Part shown: positions 50,230 through 59,632 of the stretch, piece after piece
Layout: each line of letters begins with the position of its first letter
How positions within the stretch are numbered: position 1 is the first letter of the stretch
Origin: Christiangramia lutea
GTDB lineage: Bacteria; Bacteroidota; Bacteroidia; Flavobacteriales; Flavobacteriaceae
Direction of reading: 5' to 3'
Assembly (NCBI RefSeq): GCF_022489035.1
Contig: NZ_JAKVTV010000001.1
Coordinates: 372,001-436,000 of the forward strand
DNA length: 64,000 bases
Position numbers and translations under genes: made by a program
Notes under the pieces: model-generated
The model's database searches: none
What the model saw: only the letters and a program-made list of their open reading frames with translations
Told to the model about the DNA's origin: nothing

Positions 50230-52851
50230 ATGACGAAAAAGATATTTACACTTTTTGCAATTTGTTTCATATTCAGTATAGCTGCCCAAGCACAAGACCT
50301 ACCCCTTGGAGATTCTAAAAAATATACCATTGGCGAAATTAAAGTTACCGGCACCACTACCTATAATGAGCAAACGGTGATCACTTACACCGGACTAAAG
50401 GAAGGCGAGGAGATTTACATTCCGGGTGAAAAGCTACGTAACGTGATCAATAAACTTTGGAAACTGGACCTTTTTAGCGATATCAATTTTTATATCACCA
50501 ATGTAGAAGGCAACGTTGCCGATCTTGAACTTGAAATAAAAGAAGTTCCGGTTCTAAATCAGGTTTCCTTTCAGGGCATAAAGAAGAAGGGAGAAAGAGA
50601 AGAACTCATAGACGAGAATGACCTTAAACCGGGTATAAAAGTTACTGAGAACCTCATCACCACTTCAAAAAATTATATCGAGAATAAATATAAAAAAGAA
50701 GGGTATTTCAATGCGAATGTAAATATCCGTACTTCTGAGGTTGCAGACACCACCAATTCCAATAGGGTGAATATGGTAGTTGACGTTAACCAGGGAGATC
50801 GTGTTAAGATTTCAGATATTGAATTTGCTGGCAACGAGCAATTATCTGATGCGAAGCTGAAGCGTAACATGAAGAACACCAAACAAAAGAACTTTTTCAG
50901 ATTCTGGAAACGTTCCAAGTTTGTGAGAAATGATTATCAGGAAGATAAAGAGTCTATCATTAATAAGTACAAAGAAGAAGGATATCGTGATGCGAGGATC
51001 ACTTCAGATACACTTATAAAGAAGGATGAGGAAAATATAGCTCTCAGGCTGAATATTGAAGAAGGTAACCAGTATTATATTGGAAATATAGAATACCTGG
51101 GGAATGCTGCATACTCAGATTCTCAGCTAAGTAGATTCCTGGGAGTTAAAAAAGGAGATGTTTATAATGGTGTTTTACTTGATGAAAGAGTTCAGGGAAG
51201 AGAACCTAATAAGGTTTCTATCGCCAATGAATATCAAAATAACGGTTATCTTTTCTCAAATATAGACCTGGTAGAAACCAATGTTTATAATGATACGATC
51301 GATTTTGAGATAAGAATTGTTGAAGGTAAAGAAGCTTATTTTGACGAGATAAGAGTTACTGGTAACGACAAAACTAAGGATCACGTGATCTATCGAGAAC
51401 TTAGAACCAAACCGGGACAAAAATACAGCCAGGAAGCTGTTGTTGCGACGGTAAGAGAACTTGGTGCACTAGGTTTCTTCGACGCTGAACAACTAAATCC
51501 TGAATTTGTAGAACCAGATCCAAGAGAAGGAACTTTAAGCCTGGAATACCAGGTTGTGGAAGCCGGAGCCAGTCAGATCGAACTTCAGGGTGGTTACGGT
51601 GGAGGTGGTTTCATTGGAACCCTTGGTCTTTCCTTCAATAACTTCTCTATACAGGGATTATTTGACAAAGATGCTTACAGACCTATTCCTATGGGTGACG
51701 GACAGACACTTTCCCTGAGAGCACAGGCCAGTACTTTTTATCAAACTTACAGCCTCTCATTCAGAGAGCCATGGCTTGGCGGGAAGAGACCGGTGAGTCT
51801 TTCTACATCTTTCAGCTATACCCGGCAGTTCTTATTTGATCCCGTAGAAAGAGAAGCAGATAAGACGAGAAGTTTCGATATCCTTGGAGTAAGCGTGGGA
51901 CTTGCGAAAAGGCTAAAAGAACCAGACCAGTATGTTACCGTTTCGAACGTAGTTGGTTTCCAAAGATATGATCTGAACAACTATACTACAGGTTTGTTCA
52001 CCTTCGGAGATGGACATTCAAACAACTTATATTATCAATTAGGTATCACCAGAGACAATACTGCTGTTAACCCTATCTTCCCTACCAGTGGATCTAAATT
52101 TGCATTTACCGCAAAGTTAACGCCTCCTTATTCCCTTTGGAATGGAGTTGATTATGGAAACCTTGAAAACCAAGATGAATATCAGTTAAGAGATGAAAAC
52201 GGAAATCTTGTTGATGAACAGGGAAACAGGGTTACCCCAGAAAACTCAGTACCAGATCAGGAGAAAATAGACCAGAAGAAGTATAACTGGCTGGAATTTT
52301 ATAAGATCAAATTCGCCGGTACCTGGTATACAAATCTTTTCAGTTTCGGACCAAGCAGCAATTTGGTTTTAAGGACACATGCCGAATTTGGTTTTCTGGG
52401 AGCTTATAATAATGAAAGAGGTGTTCCTCCATTCGAACGTTTTTTCCTTGGAGGTGATGGTCTGGGCGCCTTTAGCCTTGATGGAAGAGAGACTATACAG
52501 CTAAGAGGATATCCAAATCAATCTGTAAAACCAATAGATAGACCAGTTAGTCAGAATGATGATGGTGCAACTATATACAACAAATATTCCTTAGAATTAC
52601 GTTTCCCAATTACTCTTAAGCCTGCAGCTTCTATCTATGCATTATCATTTTTAGAAGCAGGTGCTAGTTATGACAATTTCAGAGACTATAACCCATTTCA
52701 GTTAAATAGATCTGCAGGTGTTGGTTTAAGGATCTTTATGCCAACCTTCGGTTTATTAGGTATTGATTTTGGATATGGGTTTGATGAAATTCTAGGACAA
52801 CCAGGTCCAAATGGATGGGAGACCCATTTTATCATAGGTCAGCAATTTTAA
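50230..52851 (+). CDS. bamA: Outer membrane protein assembly factor BamA
   Basis: 873 residues from ATG 50230, which directly precedes the signal peptide MTKKIFTLFAICFIFSIAAQ; the upstream reading inside uppS is an overlap and is rejected. POTRA domains run from about 35 to 440 (YTIGEIKVTGTTTYNEQTVI, IKISDIEFAGNEQLSDAKLK-like segments, YIGNIEYLGNAAYSDSQLSR, FDEIRVTGNDKTKDHVIYRE). The C-terminal 16-strand barrel contains GGYGGGGFIGTLGL and ends in GWETHFIIGQQF. It folds barrel proteins into the outer membrane; two Skp-like chaperone genes follow. Confidence 0.97.
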   Translation: MTKKIFTLFAICFIFSIAAQAQDLPLGDSKKYTIGEIKVTGTTTYNEQTVITYTGLKEGEEIYIPGEKLRNVINKLWKLDLFSDINFYITNVEGNVADLELEIKEVPVLNQVSFQGIKKKGEREELIDENDLKPGIKVTENLITTSKNYIENKYKKEGYFNANVNIRTSEVADTTNSNRVNMVVDVNQGDRVKISDIEFAGNEQLSDAKLKRNMKNTKQKNFFRFWKRSKFVRNDYQEDKESIINKYKEEGYRDARITSDTLIKKDEENIALRLNIEEGNQYYIGNIEYLGNAAYSDSQLSRFLGVKKGDVYNGVLLDERVQGREPNKVSIANEYQNNGYLFSNIDLVETNVYNDTIDFEIRIVEGKEAYFDEIRVTGNDKTKDHVIYRELRTKPGQKYSQEAVVATVRELGALGFFDAEQLNPEFVEPDPREGTLSLEYQVVEAGASQIELQGGYGGGGFIGTLGLSFNNFSIQGLFDKDAYRPIPMGDGQTLSLRAQASTFYQTYSLSFREPWLGGKRPVSLSTSFSYTRQFLFDPVEREADKTRSFDILGVSVGLAKRLKEPDQYVTVSNVVGFQRYDLNNYTTGLFTFGDGHSNNLYYQLGITRDNTAVNPIFPTSGSKFAFTAKLTPPYSLWNGVDYGNLENQDEYQLRDENGNLVDEQGNRVTPENSVPDQEKIDQKKYNWLEFYKIKFAGTWYTNLFSFGPSSNLVLRTHAEFGFLGAYNNERGVPPFERFFLGGDGLGAFSLDGRETIQLRGYPNQSVKPIDRPVSQNDDGATIYNKYSLELRFPITLKPAASIYALSFLEAGASYDNFRDYNPFQLNRSAGVGLRIFMPTFGLLGIDFGYGFDEILGQPGPNGWETHFIIGQQF

Positions 52852-52882
52852 TTTGGCACGATATTTTCTATATTCGACTTAA

Positions 52883-53692
52883 ATGAAAAAAAGAATATTT
52901 TCCATATTTGTAATCGCAGTACTTGGCCTTGGTACGGCCTTGGCTCAAAAGTCCATAAGACTTGGATATATAGACATGGAATATATTCTTGAGAACGTTC
53001 CGGAATATCAGGAAGCGTCAAAACAACTGGAAAGCAGGGTTCAGGAATGGAAAACGGAAGCCGAAGCTAAAATGCGCAAGGTGGAAGACATGAAAACAAG
53101 ACTGGACAATGAAAGAGCCCTTCTAACAAAAGAACTCATTGAAGAACGTGAAGGTGAGATCGCTTATATGGAACAACAAGCTCTGGAATATCAACAAAAC
53201 AGATTTGGTCCTAATGGCGATTATATGATCCAGAAAAAGCAATTGGTTCGTCCTATTCAGGATCAGGTTTTCACCGCTGTTCAACAGATCGCTGAAAACA
53301 GAAATCTGGACTTCGTTTTTGACAGGACAGCAGATATTGGAATGATATATGCAGACAAGCAATACGATGTTAGTGAAACAGTACTTAGAACAATAAAAAG
53401 AACTGCTAATCGCGAACAACTGGAAACGAAAGATGAGATAGAGGACCTGGAAAAAGCAGAAAGCAGAACTGTAGAACAGGATGCGGAAATCACCAAAAGA
53501 GAAGAGCTTGTAGAGGAGCGTAAATCTGAACGCGAAGCATATATTGAAGAAAAAAAGAGAGAAAGAGATTCGCTGAAAGCTGCAAGACAAAAAGAATTCG
53601 AGGAAAGAAGAGCAAAGATCCTCGCCGAAAGAGAAAGAAAAAAAGACTCTATACTTAAAGCAAGAGAGCAAAAGAACGATACAATAAATTAG
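52883..53692 (+). CDS. OmpH/Skp family chaperone, long form
   Basis: 269 residues with signal MKKRIFSIFVIAVLGLGTAL. The Skp core follows (IRLGYIDMEYILENVPEYQE, a long charged coiled coil, then FVFDRTADIGMIYADKQYD). After the usual end of the core (about residue 165) there is a further 100-residue Arg/Glu/Lys-rich coiled-coil tail (ERKSEREAYIEEKKRERDSL). Skp-type trimers hold unfolded outer membrane proteins in the periplasm. The tail distinguishes it from the next gene's product. Confidence 0.92.
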   Translation: MKKRIFSIFVIAVLGLGTALAQKSIRLGYIDMEYILENVPEYQEASKQLESRVQEWKTEAEAKMRKVEDMKTRLDNERALLTKELIEEREGEIAYMEQQALEYQQNRFGPNGDYMIQKKQLVRPIQDQVFTAVQQIAENRNLDFVFDRTADIGMIYADKQYDVSETVLRTIKRTANREQLETKDEIEDLEKAESRTVEQDAEITKREELVEERKSEREAYIEEKKRERDSLKAARQKEFEERRAKILAERERKKDSILKAREQKNDTIN

Positions 53693-53730
53693 ATTTTTTA
53701 AACCTTAAATTAAACTTAACGACGATTACA

Positions 53731-54240
53731 ATGAAACAATTCAGAACACTTTTTATAGCTTTAGCTTTGATGATTGGCGCTACTGCTTTTACAAATGCAC
53801 AGTCTAAAGTTGCCCATATCGCTACTCAGGAGTTAGTACAGGAACTTCCGGAATATAAAAGCGCCATGGATCAGCTTCAAAAACTGGAAAAGACTTATGA
53901 TGCAGAGATAAAAGATATGCTATCTGAAGCTCAGAGCACAATGCAACGTTACGAAGCAGAAGCTAATACAAAGTCTGAAGAGGAAAACCAGAAAAGAGCT
54001 ACCGAACTTCAAGCTGCACAGAGAAGAATTCAGGAACACAGTGCAAAAGCAAGACAGGATCTTCAGAAGAAAGAAACCGATCTTCTTAAGCCAATTCTTG
54101 AAAAAGTGCGTACAGCTATCCAAAAAGTAGCAAGAGACAAAGGATATGACTATGTTCTTGATTCTACTACCGGAACGGGAGTTCTTTTAGCAGATGGTTA
54201 CAACCTTATGCCAGACGTAAAGAAAGAATTAGGAATGTAA
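53731..54240 (+). CDS. OmpH/Skp family chaperone, short form
   Basis: 169 residues, the normal Skp length. The signal is MKQFRTLFIALALMIGATAF. The core reads KVAHIATQELVQELPEYKSA, a charged coiled coil (EAEANTKSEEENQKRATELQ), then YDYVLDSTTGTGVLLADGYN. It lies 38 nt after the long Skp-like gene and appears to be its paralogue. A strong terminator closes the run bamA, skp, skp. Confidence 0.93.
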   Translation: MKQFRTLFIALALMIGATAFTNAQSKVAHIATQELVQELPEYKSAMDQLQKLEKTYDAEIKDMLSEAQSTMQRYEAEANTKSEEENQKRATELQAAQRRIQEHSAKARQDLQKKETDLLKPILEKVRTAIQKVARDKGYDYVLDSTTGTGVLLADGYNLMPDVKKELGM

Positions 54241-54267
54241 TAATTTCCTTTTATCAATAATTTTACA

Positions 54268-54298
54268 AAACTGCGTGCAAATTTGTACGCAGTTTTTA
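54268..54298 (+). terminator. Terminator after the bamA-skp-skp run
   Basis: AAACTGCGTGCAAA pairs with TTTGTACGCAGTTT (one G-T), with T5 following. It ends 14 nt before the murI start codon. Confidence 0.88.
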
Positions 54299-54311
54299 TT
54301 TTTACACCTAT

Positions 54312-55106
54312 ATGAACGACTCCAGGCCTATCGGAATTTTTGATTCGGGCATCGGTGGAACCTCAATTTGGAAAGAAATCCACAGGCTCCTACCCCTCGA
54401 AAAGACCATCTATCTATCTGACAGCGAAAATGCCCCTTACGGCATCAAAACTCAGAAGGAGATCATACGCCTTTCTATAAAGAATACCGAAAAGTTACTG
54501 GAAATGGATTGTAAGCTTATTGTAGTAGCCTGCAATACGGCAACAACCAATGCTATAAAAATACTTAGGAACACCTATAAAATACCTTTTATAGGCATTG
54601 AACCAGCAATAAAGCCTGCGGCTTTACAAAGTGCGAACAAAGCAATAGGAATTCTGGCTACTCGAGGAACATTAACCAGCGAATTATTTGCCCACACTTC
54701 TGATTTATACACCCGTGATATAAATGTTATCGAAGTTGAGGGAAATGGGTTAGTAGAACTTATAGAATCCGGGAAGAAAGATTCTGATGAGGCCATGAAA
54801 CTACTGAAGGAATTATTAAAACCTATGATCGAGGCTGGCATCGATTACCTGGTTCTGGGTTGCAGTCATTACCCCTACTTAATACCAGTCTTAAAAAAGA
54901 TTCTTCCAGACAGTGTAAAGATCATAGATTCCGGTGAGGCTGTTGCAAATCAAACAAAGGCTGTGCTAACAAAAAATGGCTTGTTGAACCAATCTGGAAA
55001 TGAAAAAGTAGCTCCCGTATTTTACAGCAATTCTAACCCTAAAGTTCTTTCAGAAATTATAGATGCGAAGAATAATGCTTATAAAGTCTACAGCCTGGAT
55101 TTTTAA
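54312..55106 (+). CDS. murI: Glutamate racemase
   Basis: 264 residues. The two catalytic cysteines are in VVACNTATTNAI (near 75) and LVLGCSHYPYL (near 185), and the N-terminal IGIFDSGIGGTS is the substrate-binding loop. It supplies D-glutamate for peptidoglycan. The terminator before it suggests independent or read-through expression. Its TAA stop shares the palindrome TTAA (55103-55106) with the stop of the convergent porP/sprF gene. Confidence 0.96.
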   Translation: MNDSRPIGIFDSGIGGTSIWKEIHRLLPLEKTIYLSDSENAPYGIKTQKEIIRLSIKNTEKLLEMDCKLIVVACNTATTNAIKILRNTYKIPFIGIEPAIKPAALQSANKAIGILATRGTLTSELFAHTSDLYTRDINVIEVEGNGLVELIESGKKDSDEAMKLLKELLKPMIEAGIDYLVLGCSHYPYLIPVLKKILPDSVKIIDSGEAVANQTKAVLTKNGLLNQSGNEKVAPVFYSNSNPKVLSEIIDAKNNAYKVYSLDF

Positions 55107-56140
55107 TTATTTATTGCAGGACATTTACAATCATATCGCTCCCTGCTTTCTCCAAAATTATAACCAAGTGTTATTTGATGAAAACCACTATTACTTAGCA
55201 CAAGCGAATTTACCTGATAGCTAAAAGTATAGCCAAAAACAAATTTCTTATAATTAACACCTGCGAAAGGAGTTATATATCTCAATTGTTGCCGTTGTAC
55301 TTCTTCTCCCTGAGCTGTAAACTCTGAAGCCTCAAAACTATTGCGATAAGACAAACCTGCCCAGAACATTCCGAACTCAAGATCATAATAAGCTTTTAAG
55401 TTAGCATCAATAGCCATTTCATTTGTTGCCTCCCTTGCCTGGAATAAGACTGAAGGTTCAAAGCTCCAGGGGTCATTTTGATTAAAACTGAAAACATAGC
55501 CCGCTGAAAAGAGATATTTTCTCATATTACTGGGAACGGCATCTGAATAAAAAAGCTCTCTACTAACCGAAAGTATGTTCTTAGCAGCAAAATGAAAATA
55601 GAAGTCACGCACATAATAAGAAATTCCAAGATCCATATTCGCGAATATATCTGTATCATTTTCACCAAGAAGAGGATCAAATTGCGAGAATCCGCTGGTA
55701 TCCAATCTATGCTGAATTAGGCCTCCACTAATACCAAAGGACAATTGATTCAGATCTGCGCTGCTTCTGGAAAACATTAAATGATAAGCAAAGGTTCCGT
55801 AAATTCCTGTTTTGGAATAATTACCATTCTCATCCCTAAAAGCAATTCCTCCCAATCCTATTCTATCGGTTACCCGGGAATTATATGTCAGTGTCTGTAA
55901 GTTAGGAGCATTGTCCACGTCGAACCACTGGGTTCTCCCGGTGAGCCGGATCTGATCATAATTCGAGGCACCCGCCATAGAGGGGTGAATTAGGTAAAGG
56001 TTATCGGTAAGATAATCGGAATATGTTGGAATAACTTCCTGAGCATTTACTGCCTTAAACCCTATAAAAAAAATAAACAGAATTATCCTAAACCTGGAGA
56101 TGCTTTTGAAAATAGAAGGAATAGAATATTGAAAGCTCAT
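55103..56140 (-). CDS. PorP/SprF family type IX secretion membrane protein
   Basis: About 345 residues from ATG 56140 (56143 also possible); the longer reading to 56236 would overlap the divergent Nfu gene and add a second hydrophobic stretch. A signal peptide (IILFIFFIGFKAVNAQ) is followed by the family hallmark SDYLTDNLYLIHPSMAGAS, then strands such as YNSRVTDRIGLGGIAF, GIYGTFAYHLMF and the C-terminal HQITLGYNFGE. PorP/SprF proteins are small barrels that hold the SprB-type adhesins or the PorK/N rings of the type IX/gliding machinery. No other T9SS genes are in the window. Confidence 0.9.
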   Translation of the reverse strand: MSFQYSIPSIFKSISRFRIILFIFFIGFKAVNAQEVIPTYSDYLTDNLYLIHPSMAGASNYDQIRLTGRTQWFDVDNAPNLQTLTYNSRVTDRIGLGGIAFRDENGNYSKTGIYGTFAYHLMFSRSSADLNQLSFGISGGLIQHRLDTSGFSQFDPLLGENDTDIFANMDLGISYYVRDFYFHFAAKNILSVSRELFYSDAVPSNMRKYLFSAGYVFSFNQNDPWSFEPSVLFQAREATNEMAIDANLKAYYDLEFGMFWAGLSYRNSFEASEFTAQGEEVQRQQLRYITPFAGVNYKKFVFGYTFSYQVNSLVLSNSGFHQITLGYNFGESRERYDCKCPAINN

Positions 56141-56182
56141 CATAAAGGCTGTAAATATATGTATTACCTTGATTTTCTTTAG

Positions 56183-56190
56183 TATTTTTG
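56183..56190 (+). promoter_or_regulatory. -7 box of the Nfu gene
   Basis: TATTTTTG (56183-56190) matches TAnnTTTG and lies 14 nt before ATG 56205. No -33 TTG was found at ordinary spacing. Confidence 0.45.
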
Positions 56191-56204
56191 CGAAAAATTT
56201 TGAG

Positions 56205-57122
56205 ATGAAAGATTTCAACATAAATATTGTTCCCACAACTACGGCTTCGATTGTAAAATTCGAGGCAGATAAATTCCTTACACGTCACGAAAATTTTGAA
56301 TTCAAGAATATAGATGAAGCCGCCAGGTCACCATTGGCACAACAGTTATTCTATCTCCCTTTTGTAAAAACGGTTTATATCGCACAAAATTTCATAGCGA
56401 TTGAAAAATATGATATTGTGGAGTGGAAAGATGTTCAGGAAGAAGTTGCAGAACAGATAGAATCATACCTCAATAAAGGAGGTGAAGTTATATTAGAGGA
56501 AAAATCAAAATCAGGCAAGGTTCCCGTAACAGTGTATGCCGAAAGTACTCCGAATCCTGCGGTAACTAAATTCGTAGCTAATAAGAAGCTTGTTTTACAG
56601 GCTTCCGAATTTAAGAACATTGATGACGCCAAAAACTCACCACTGGTTCAGAAGTTATTCCATTTTCCTTTTGTAAAAGAGGTTTTTATAGATGAAAACT
56701 ACGTTTCCATTCAAAAGTATGATATGGCTGAATGGAACGAAATAACCATGGAATTAAGGGAATTTATCAGGAATTTCCTGGAAGAAGGTAATGAAGTTCT
56801 CACCCAGGAAAGTGTTGTGTCTGCTGACTCCACTACTCCTTCAGTTGAGGAAAATAAAAATCATGAATTCGAAAATCTTGATGATACCTCACAGCAAATA
56901 GTAGCCATCCTGGATGAATATATCAAACCTGCCGTTGCGAGCGATGGCGGAAATATTCTTTTCGATAGTTATAATGAAGACAATAAGACCGTGAAAGTTA
57001 TTCTCCAGGGAGCCTGCAGTGGCTGCCCTTCTTCTACAATGACCCTTAAAAGCGGTATTGAAACCATGTTAAGAGATATGCTTAGAGGAAAAGTGGAATA
57101 TGTTGAGGCGGTTAACGGCTAA
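56205..57122 (+). CDS. NifU/Nfu-type iron-sulfur scaffold with two N-terminal domains
   Basis: 305 residues from ATG 56205; an earlier TTG is rejected. The N-terminus holds two tandem Nfu_N domains (about 1-95 and 105-200): one with FEFKNIDEAARSPLAQQLFY, the other with YAESTPNPAVTKFVANKKLV and FKNIDDAKNSPLVQKLFHFP. A NifU C-terminal domain (about 230-305) carries the cluster-binding CxxC in VILQGACSGCPSSTMTLK. The first copy lost the STPNP signature. Nfu proteins carry Fe-S clusters to target enzymes. It is divergent from porP/sprF and followed by a shared terminator. Confidence 0.92.
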   Translation: MKDFNINIVPTTTASIVKFEADKFLTRHENFEFKNIDEAARSPLAQQLFYLPFVKTVYIAQNFIAIEKYDIVEWKDVQEEVAEQIESYLNKGGEVILEEKSKSGKVPVTVYAESTPNPAVTKFVANKKLVLQASEFKNIDDAKNSPLVQKLFHFPFVKEVFIDENYVSIQKYDMAEWNEITMELREFIRNFLEEGNEVLTQESVVSADSTTPSVEENKNHEFENLDDTSQQIVAILDEYIKPAVASDGGNILFDSYNEDNKTVKVILQGACSGCPSSTMTLKSGIETMLRDMLRGKVEYVEAVNG

Positions 57123-57147
57123 TTCCTGAAAAAATCAAAACTTGAAT

Positions 57148-57176
57148 AAAAAATCCCTTTTTTGAAGGGATTTTTT
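57148..57176. terminator. Bidirectional terminator between Nfu and PiT genes
   Basis: AAAAATCCCTT pairs with AAGGGATTTTT around TTTTG, with T6 on each outgoing strand. It almost touches the PiT stop codon at 57178. Confidence 0.85.
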
Positions 57177-57177
57177 A

Positions 57178-59448
57178 TTAGTAAGTAGTTGTCCTCGCCT
57201 CATTGTAAAACTCCTGGAATAGCTGTAATAAACTCATCGTTGAGCCAATTAGGTCTTTAGTTTCCAGCAGGATTCCAAAATACAATTTGGTGTTTTTAGG
57301 GCTTGACTCTGAAGTTCGAATCCTCTGTATCTGCTTTTGAATAAGCTCACTTACATAATCCATAAGGTCCTGTTTTTCATTCAGGAGACTATCGATATTA
57401 CCGAACTCATGATTATCGAAAGTATGAGTAATCTCATCAAATAGGATCTGCATCTTATCATCCACCTTTTTTAGATCACGAATTTGATTGAATTTCAGGT
57501 TTTTGTGATTATTATGAACGTGGTTATAGCTGTTCCTGGTAATAAACCCAATAGACTGTACCATGTCCTGAAGATGATCTAAAGTAAGAATGTAAAACTT
57601 ACTCGCCTCTACAGAATCTTCATCAAGAGATTTAATAAAATAGAAAATATTATCCTTCAGCTCATCAACTTCAGATTCCAGTTTCTCGATCCGCTTGTAA
57701 TTTTTCTTCAATTTACTAAGATCATAATACCCGAGCTGATCTACAGTTTTGGAGTACATCTTATTGATGCCCGCTATAACTTTTGAAATATTTTCCGAGG
57801 TTTCAGAAGTAATTTCATTAATAGTAACAATATCGCTTTTATTAAACCTTTTCCTGGTTTTTTCCTCTTTTGCCTTCCGTGAATGAATAATTCCACTTCG
57901 AACTACAAGCACTAAGGCTATAATGATAAGTACTACCAATGCGATAGTCCCTCCAAAATATATGATCGCTCCAAAGATTGCAGCAGCAGTAAAAGCCACG
58001 ATCGCAGTAACGAACCAACCACCAACAACATTTAGTACCCCAGCCACTCGATAAACTGCACTTTCACGATCCCATGCTCTATCAGCCAATGAAGTACCCA
58101 TTGCCACCATAAAGGTCACATAGGTAGTAGACAATGGCAATTTCATGTTCGTACCTATGGAAATAAGCACACTGGCTACTACGAGGTTCACCGAAGCTCT
58201 TACCATATCGAAGGCAGGAGCATCAAATCTTTTGCTTCTTAAATGAGATGAAGGTTTATCAAATTTATTTTCGATCTTCCTGGTCATTCTATCTGGAAGT
58301 ATAGTACTCACAGCATTTCCTATAAGAACAGAATACCTAACTATACCGCGCGAAAGCCAATTTGGCTCAAATCTCTCTACTCCATCACCCTGCCTAGCTA
58401 AATTAATTCCAGTATCTACCACAGATCTAGCTTTACTGGAAAACCAAAGAGTTACTACCATAACTGCACCAGCTCCAACCAAAAGGATCTCTGGTGTAGG
58501 CACACTACCCGAAAGCCCTGTCATAGCAAATTCTGAAGGCAATACCCCAGTAGCTGAATGTGCGGTTTGCCATAGATCGAAGGACTGCCAGGCGGCAATA
58601 GGCACACCAATAAAATTAACAAGGTCGTTCCCGGCAAAAGCAAGTGCAAGCGCAAATGTTCCAATTATAATAATGGTTCTTAGGATATTCAGCTTCAATA
58701 CGCTCATCAAAAACTGAGAGATCCCTGTGAAGATCACAAACCCTATGAGCACGATGATCACGGTATGCGTATTCACATAATCCATAGTCGCCTCTGAAAT
58801 GTAGGGCACACTCTTCATACCCTTAATCAGGATGAAATATAGGATCGCGGTAAGTGATAAACCACCAAAAACAGCTCCCACATATTTGATCTTTTTCTCG
58901 AACTGGAATGAAAAAACCAATCGTGAAATATACTGAACAATGGCTCCTATGAGGAAAGCTATCACCACAGCCATGAGAATACCAACAATAATTTCGGTAG
59001 CTTTTGCAGTATTGATATACTCGGTTAGTGCTGATAGGTCTCCATCGCTTTGGGTGTAGATCTTTATTGCTGCCATACAAACGGCCGCACCTAGTAATTC
59101 GAAAACAATAGATACTGTAGTAGATGTTGGGAGACCAAGCGAATTAAAAAAATCGAGAAGAAGAACATCGGTAATCATCACTGCCATAAAGATGATCATG
59201 ATCTCATTGAAATAAAATTGCCCGGGCAGGAATATACCTTTTCTGGCCACTTCCATTAATCCGCTGGAGAATATAGCTCCAACCGCAACCCCAACACTGG
59301 CAACGATCATTATGGTGCGCATCGACACCGCTTTGGAACCAATTGCAGAATTTAGAAAATTGATTGCATCATTACTTACTCCAACAACCAAATCTGTAAT
59401 CGCAAGGGCGAAAAGTGCCACGAGCATTACTATGTAAATTTCTTCCAT
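57178..59448 (-). CDS. PiT family inorganic phosphate transporter with PhoU-like C-terminal domain
   Basis: About 756 residues from ATG 59448 (a TTG six codons earlier is less likely). The PiT signature GVSNDAINFLNSAIGSKAVS is in the N-terminal half and its inverted repeat partner FAGNDLVNFIGVPIAAWQSF in the second half, with SLGLPTSTTVSIVFELLGAA and MKLPLSTTYVTFMVAMGTSL. At least ten transmembrane helices precede residue 540. The last 210 residues are cytoplasmic helices with a PhoU/DUF47-like look (RIEKLESEVDELKDNIFYFI, LTLDHLQDMVQSIGFITRN). The transporter moves phosphate with H+ or Na+; the tail may regulate it. Confidence 0.92.
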   Translation of the reverse strand: MEEIYIVMLVALFALAITDLVVGVSNDAINFLNSAIGSKAVSMRTIMIVASVGVAVGAIFSSGLMEVARKGIFLPGQFYFNEIMIIFMAVMITDVLLLDFFNSLGLPTSTTVSIVFELLGAAVCMAAIKIYTQSDGDLSALTEYINTAKATEIIVGILMAVVIAFLIGAIVQYISRLVFSFQFEKKIKYVGAVFGGLSLTAILYFILIKGMKSVPYISEATMDYVNTHTVIIVLIGFVIFTGISQFLMSVLKLNILRTIIIIGTFALALAFAGNDLVNFIGVPIAAWQSFDLWQTAHSATGVLPSEFAMTGLSGSVPTPEILLVGAGAVMVVTLWFSSKARSVVDTGINLARQGDGVERFEPNWLSRGIVRYSVLIGNAVSTILPDRMTRKIENKFDKPSSHLRSKRFDAPAFDMVRASVNLVVASVLISIGTNMKLPLSTTYVTFMVAMGTSLADRAWDRESAVYRVAGVLNVVGGWFVTAIVAFTAAAIFGAIIYFGGTIALVVLIIIALVLVVRSGIIHSRKAKEEKTRKRFNKSDIVTINEITSETSENISKVIAGINKMYSKTVDQLGYYDLSKLKKNYKRIEKLESEVDELKDNIFYFIKSLDEDSVEASKFYILTLDHLQDMVQSIGFITRNSYNHVHNNHKNLKFNQIRDLKKVDDKMQILFDEITHTFDNHEFGNIDSLLNEKQDLMDYVSELIQKQIQRIRTSESSPKNTKLYFGILLETKDLIGSTMSLLQLFQEFYNEARTTTY

Positions 59449-59632
59449 AAAGAGATCAATTTTCAACCAGTAAAATTGTCCTTTTTTTAGCTATCTGGCT
59501 GATATTTAAAGTTATTAAAAGATTAATAATACAAAATGCAGTTCAGTTTACTTCGATATTATAGTAAATTTAGGGTTTTCCACTGGTTTTTAGCTTTCCT
59601 GCGGCATACCTTTAAAATCTAAATTTTTGACT

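Noticed and set aside
56141-56236. Longer start for the PorP/SprF gene
   Set aside because: It would overlap the divergent Nfu coding region and place a hydrophobic segment before the signal peptide.
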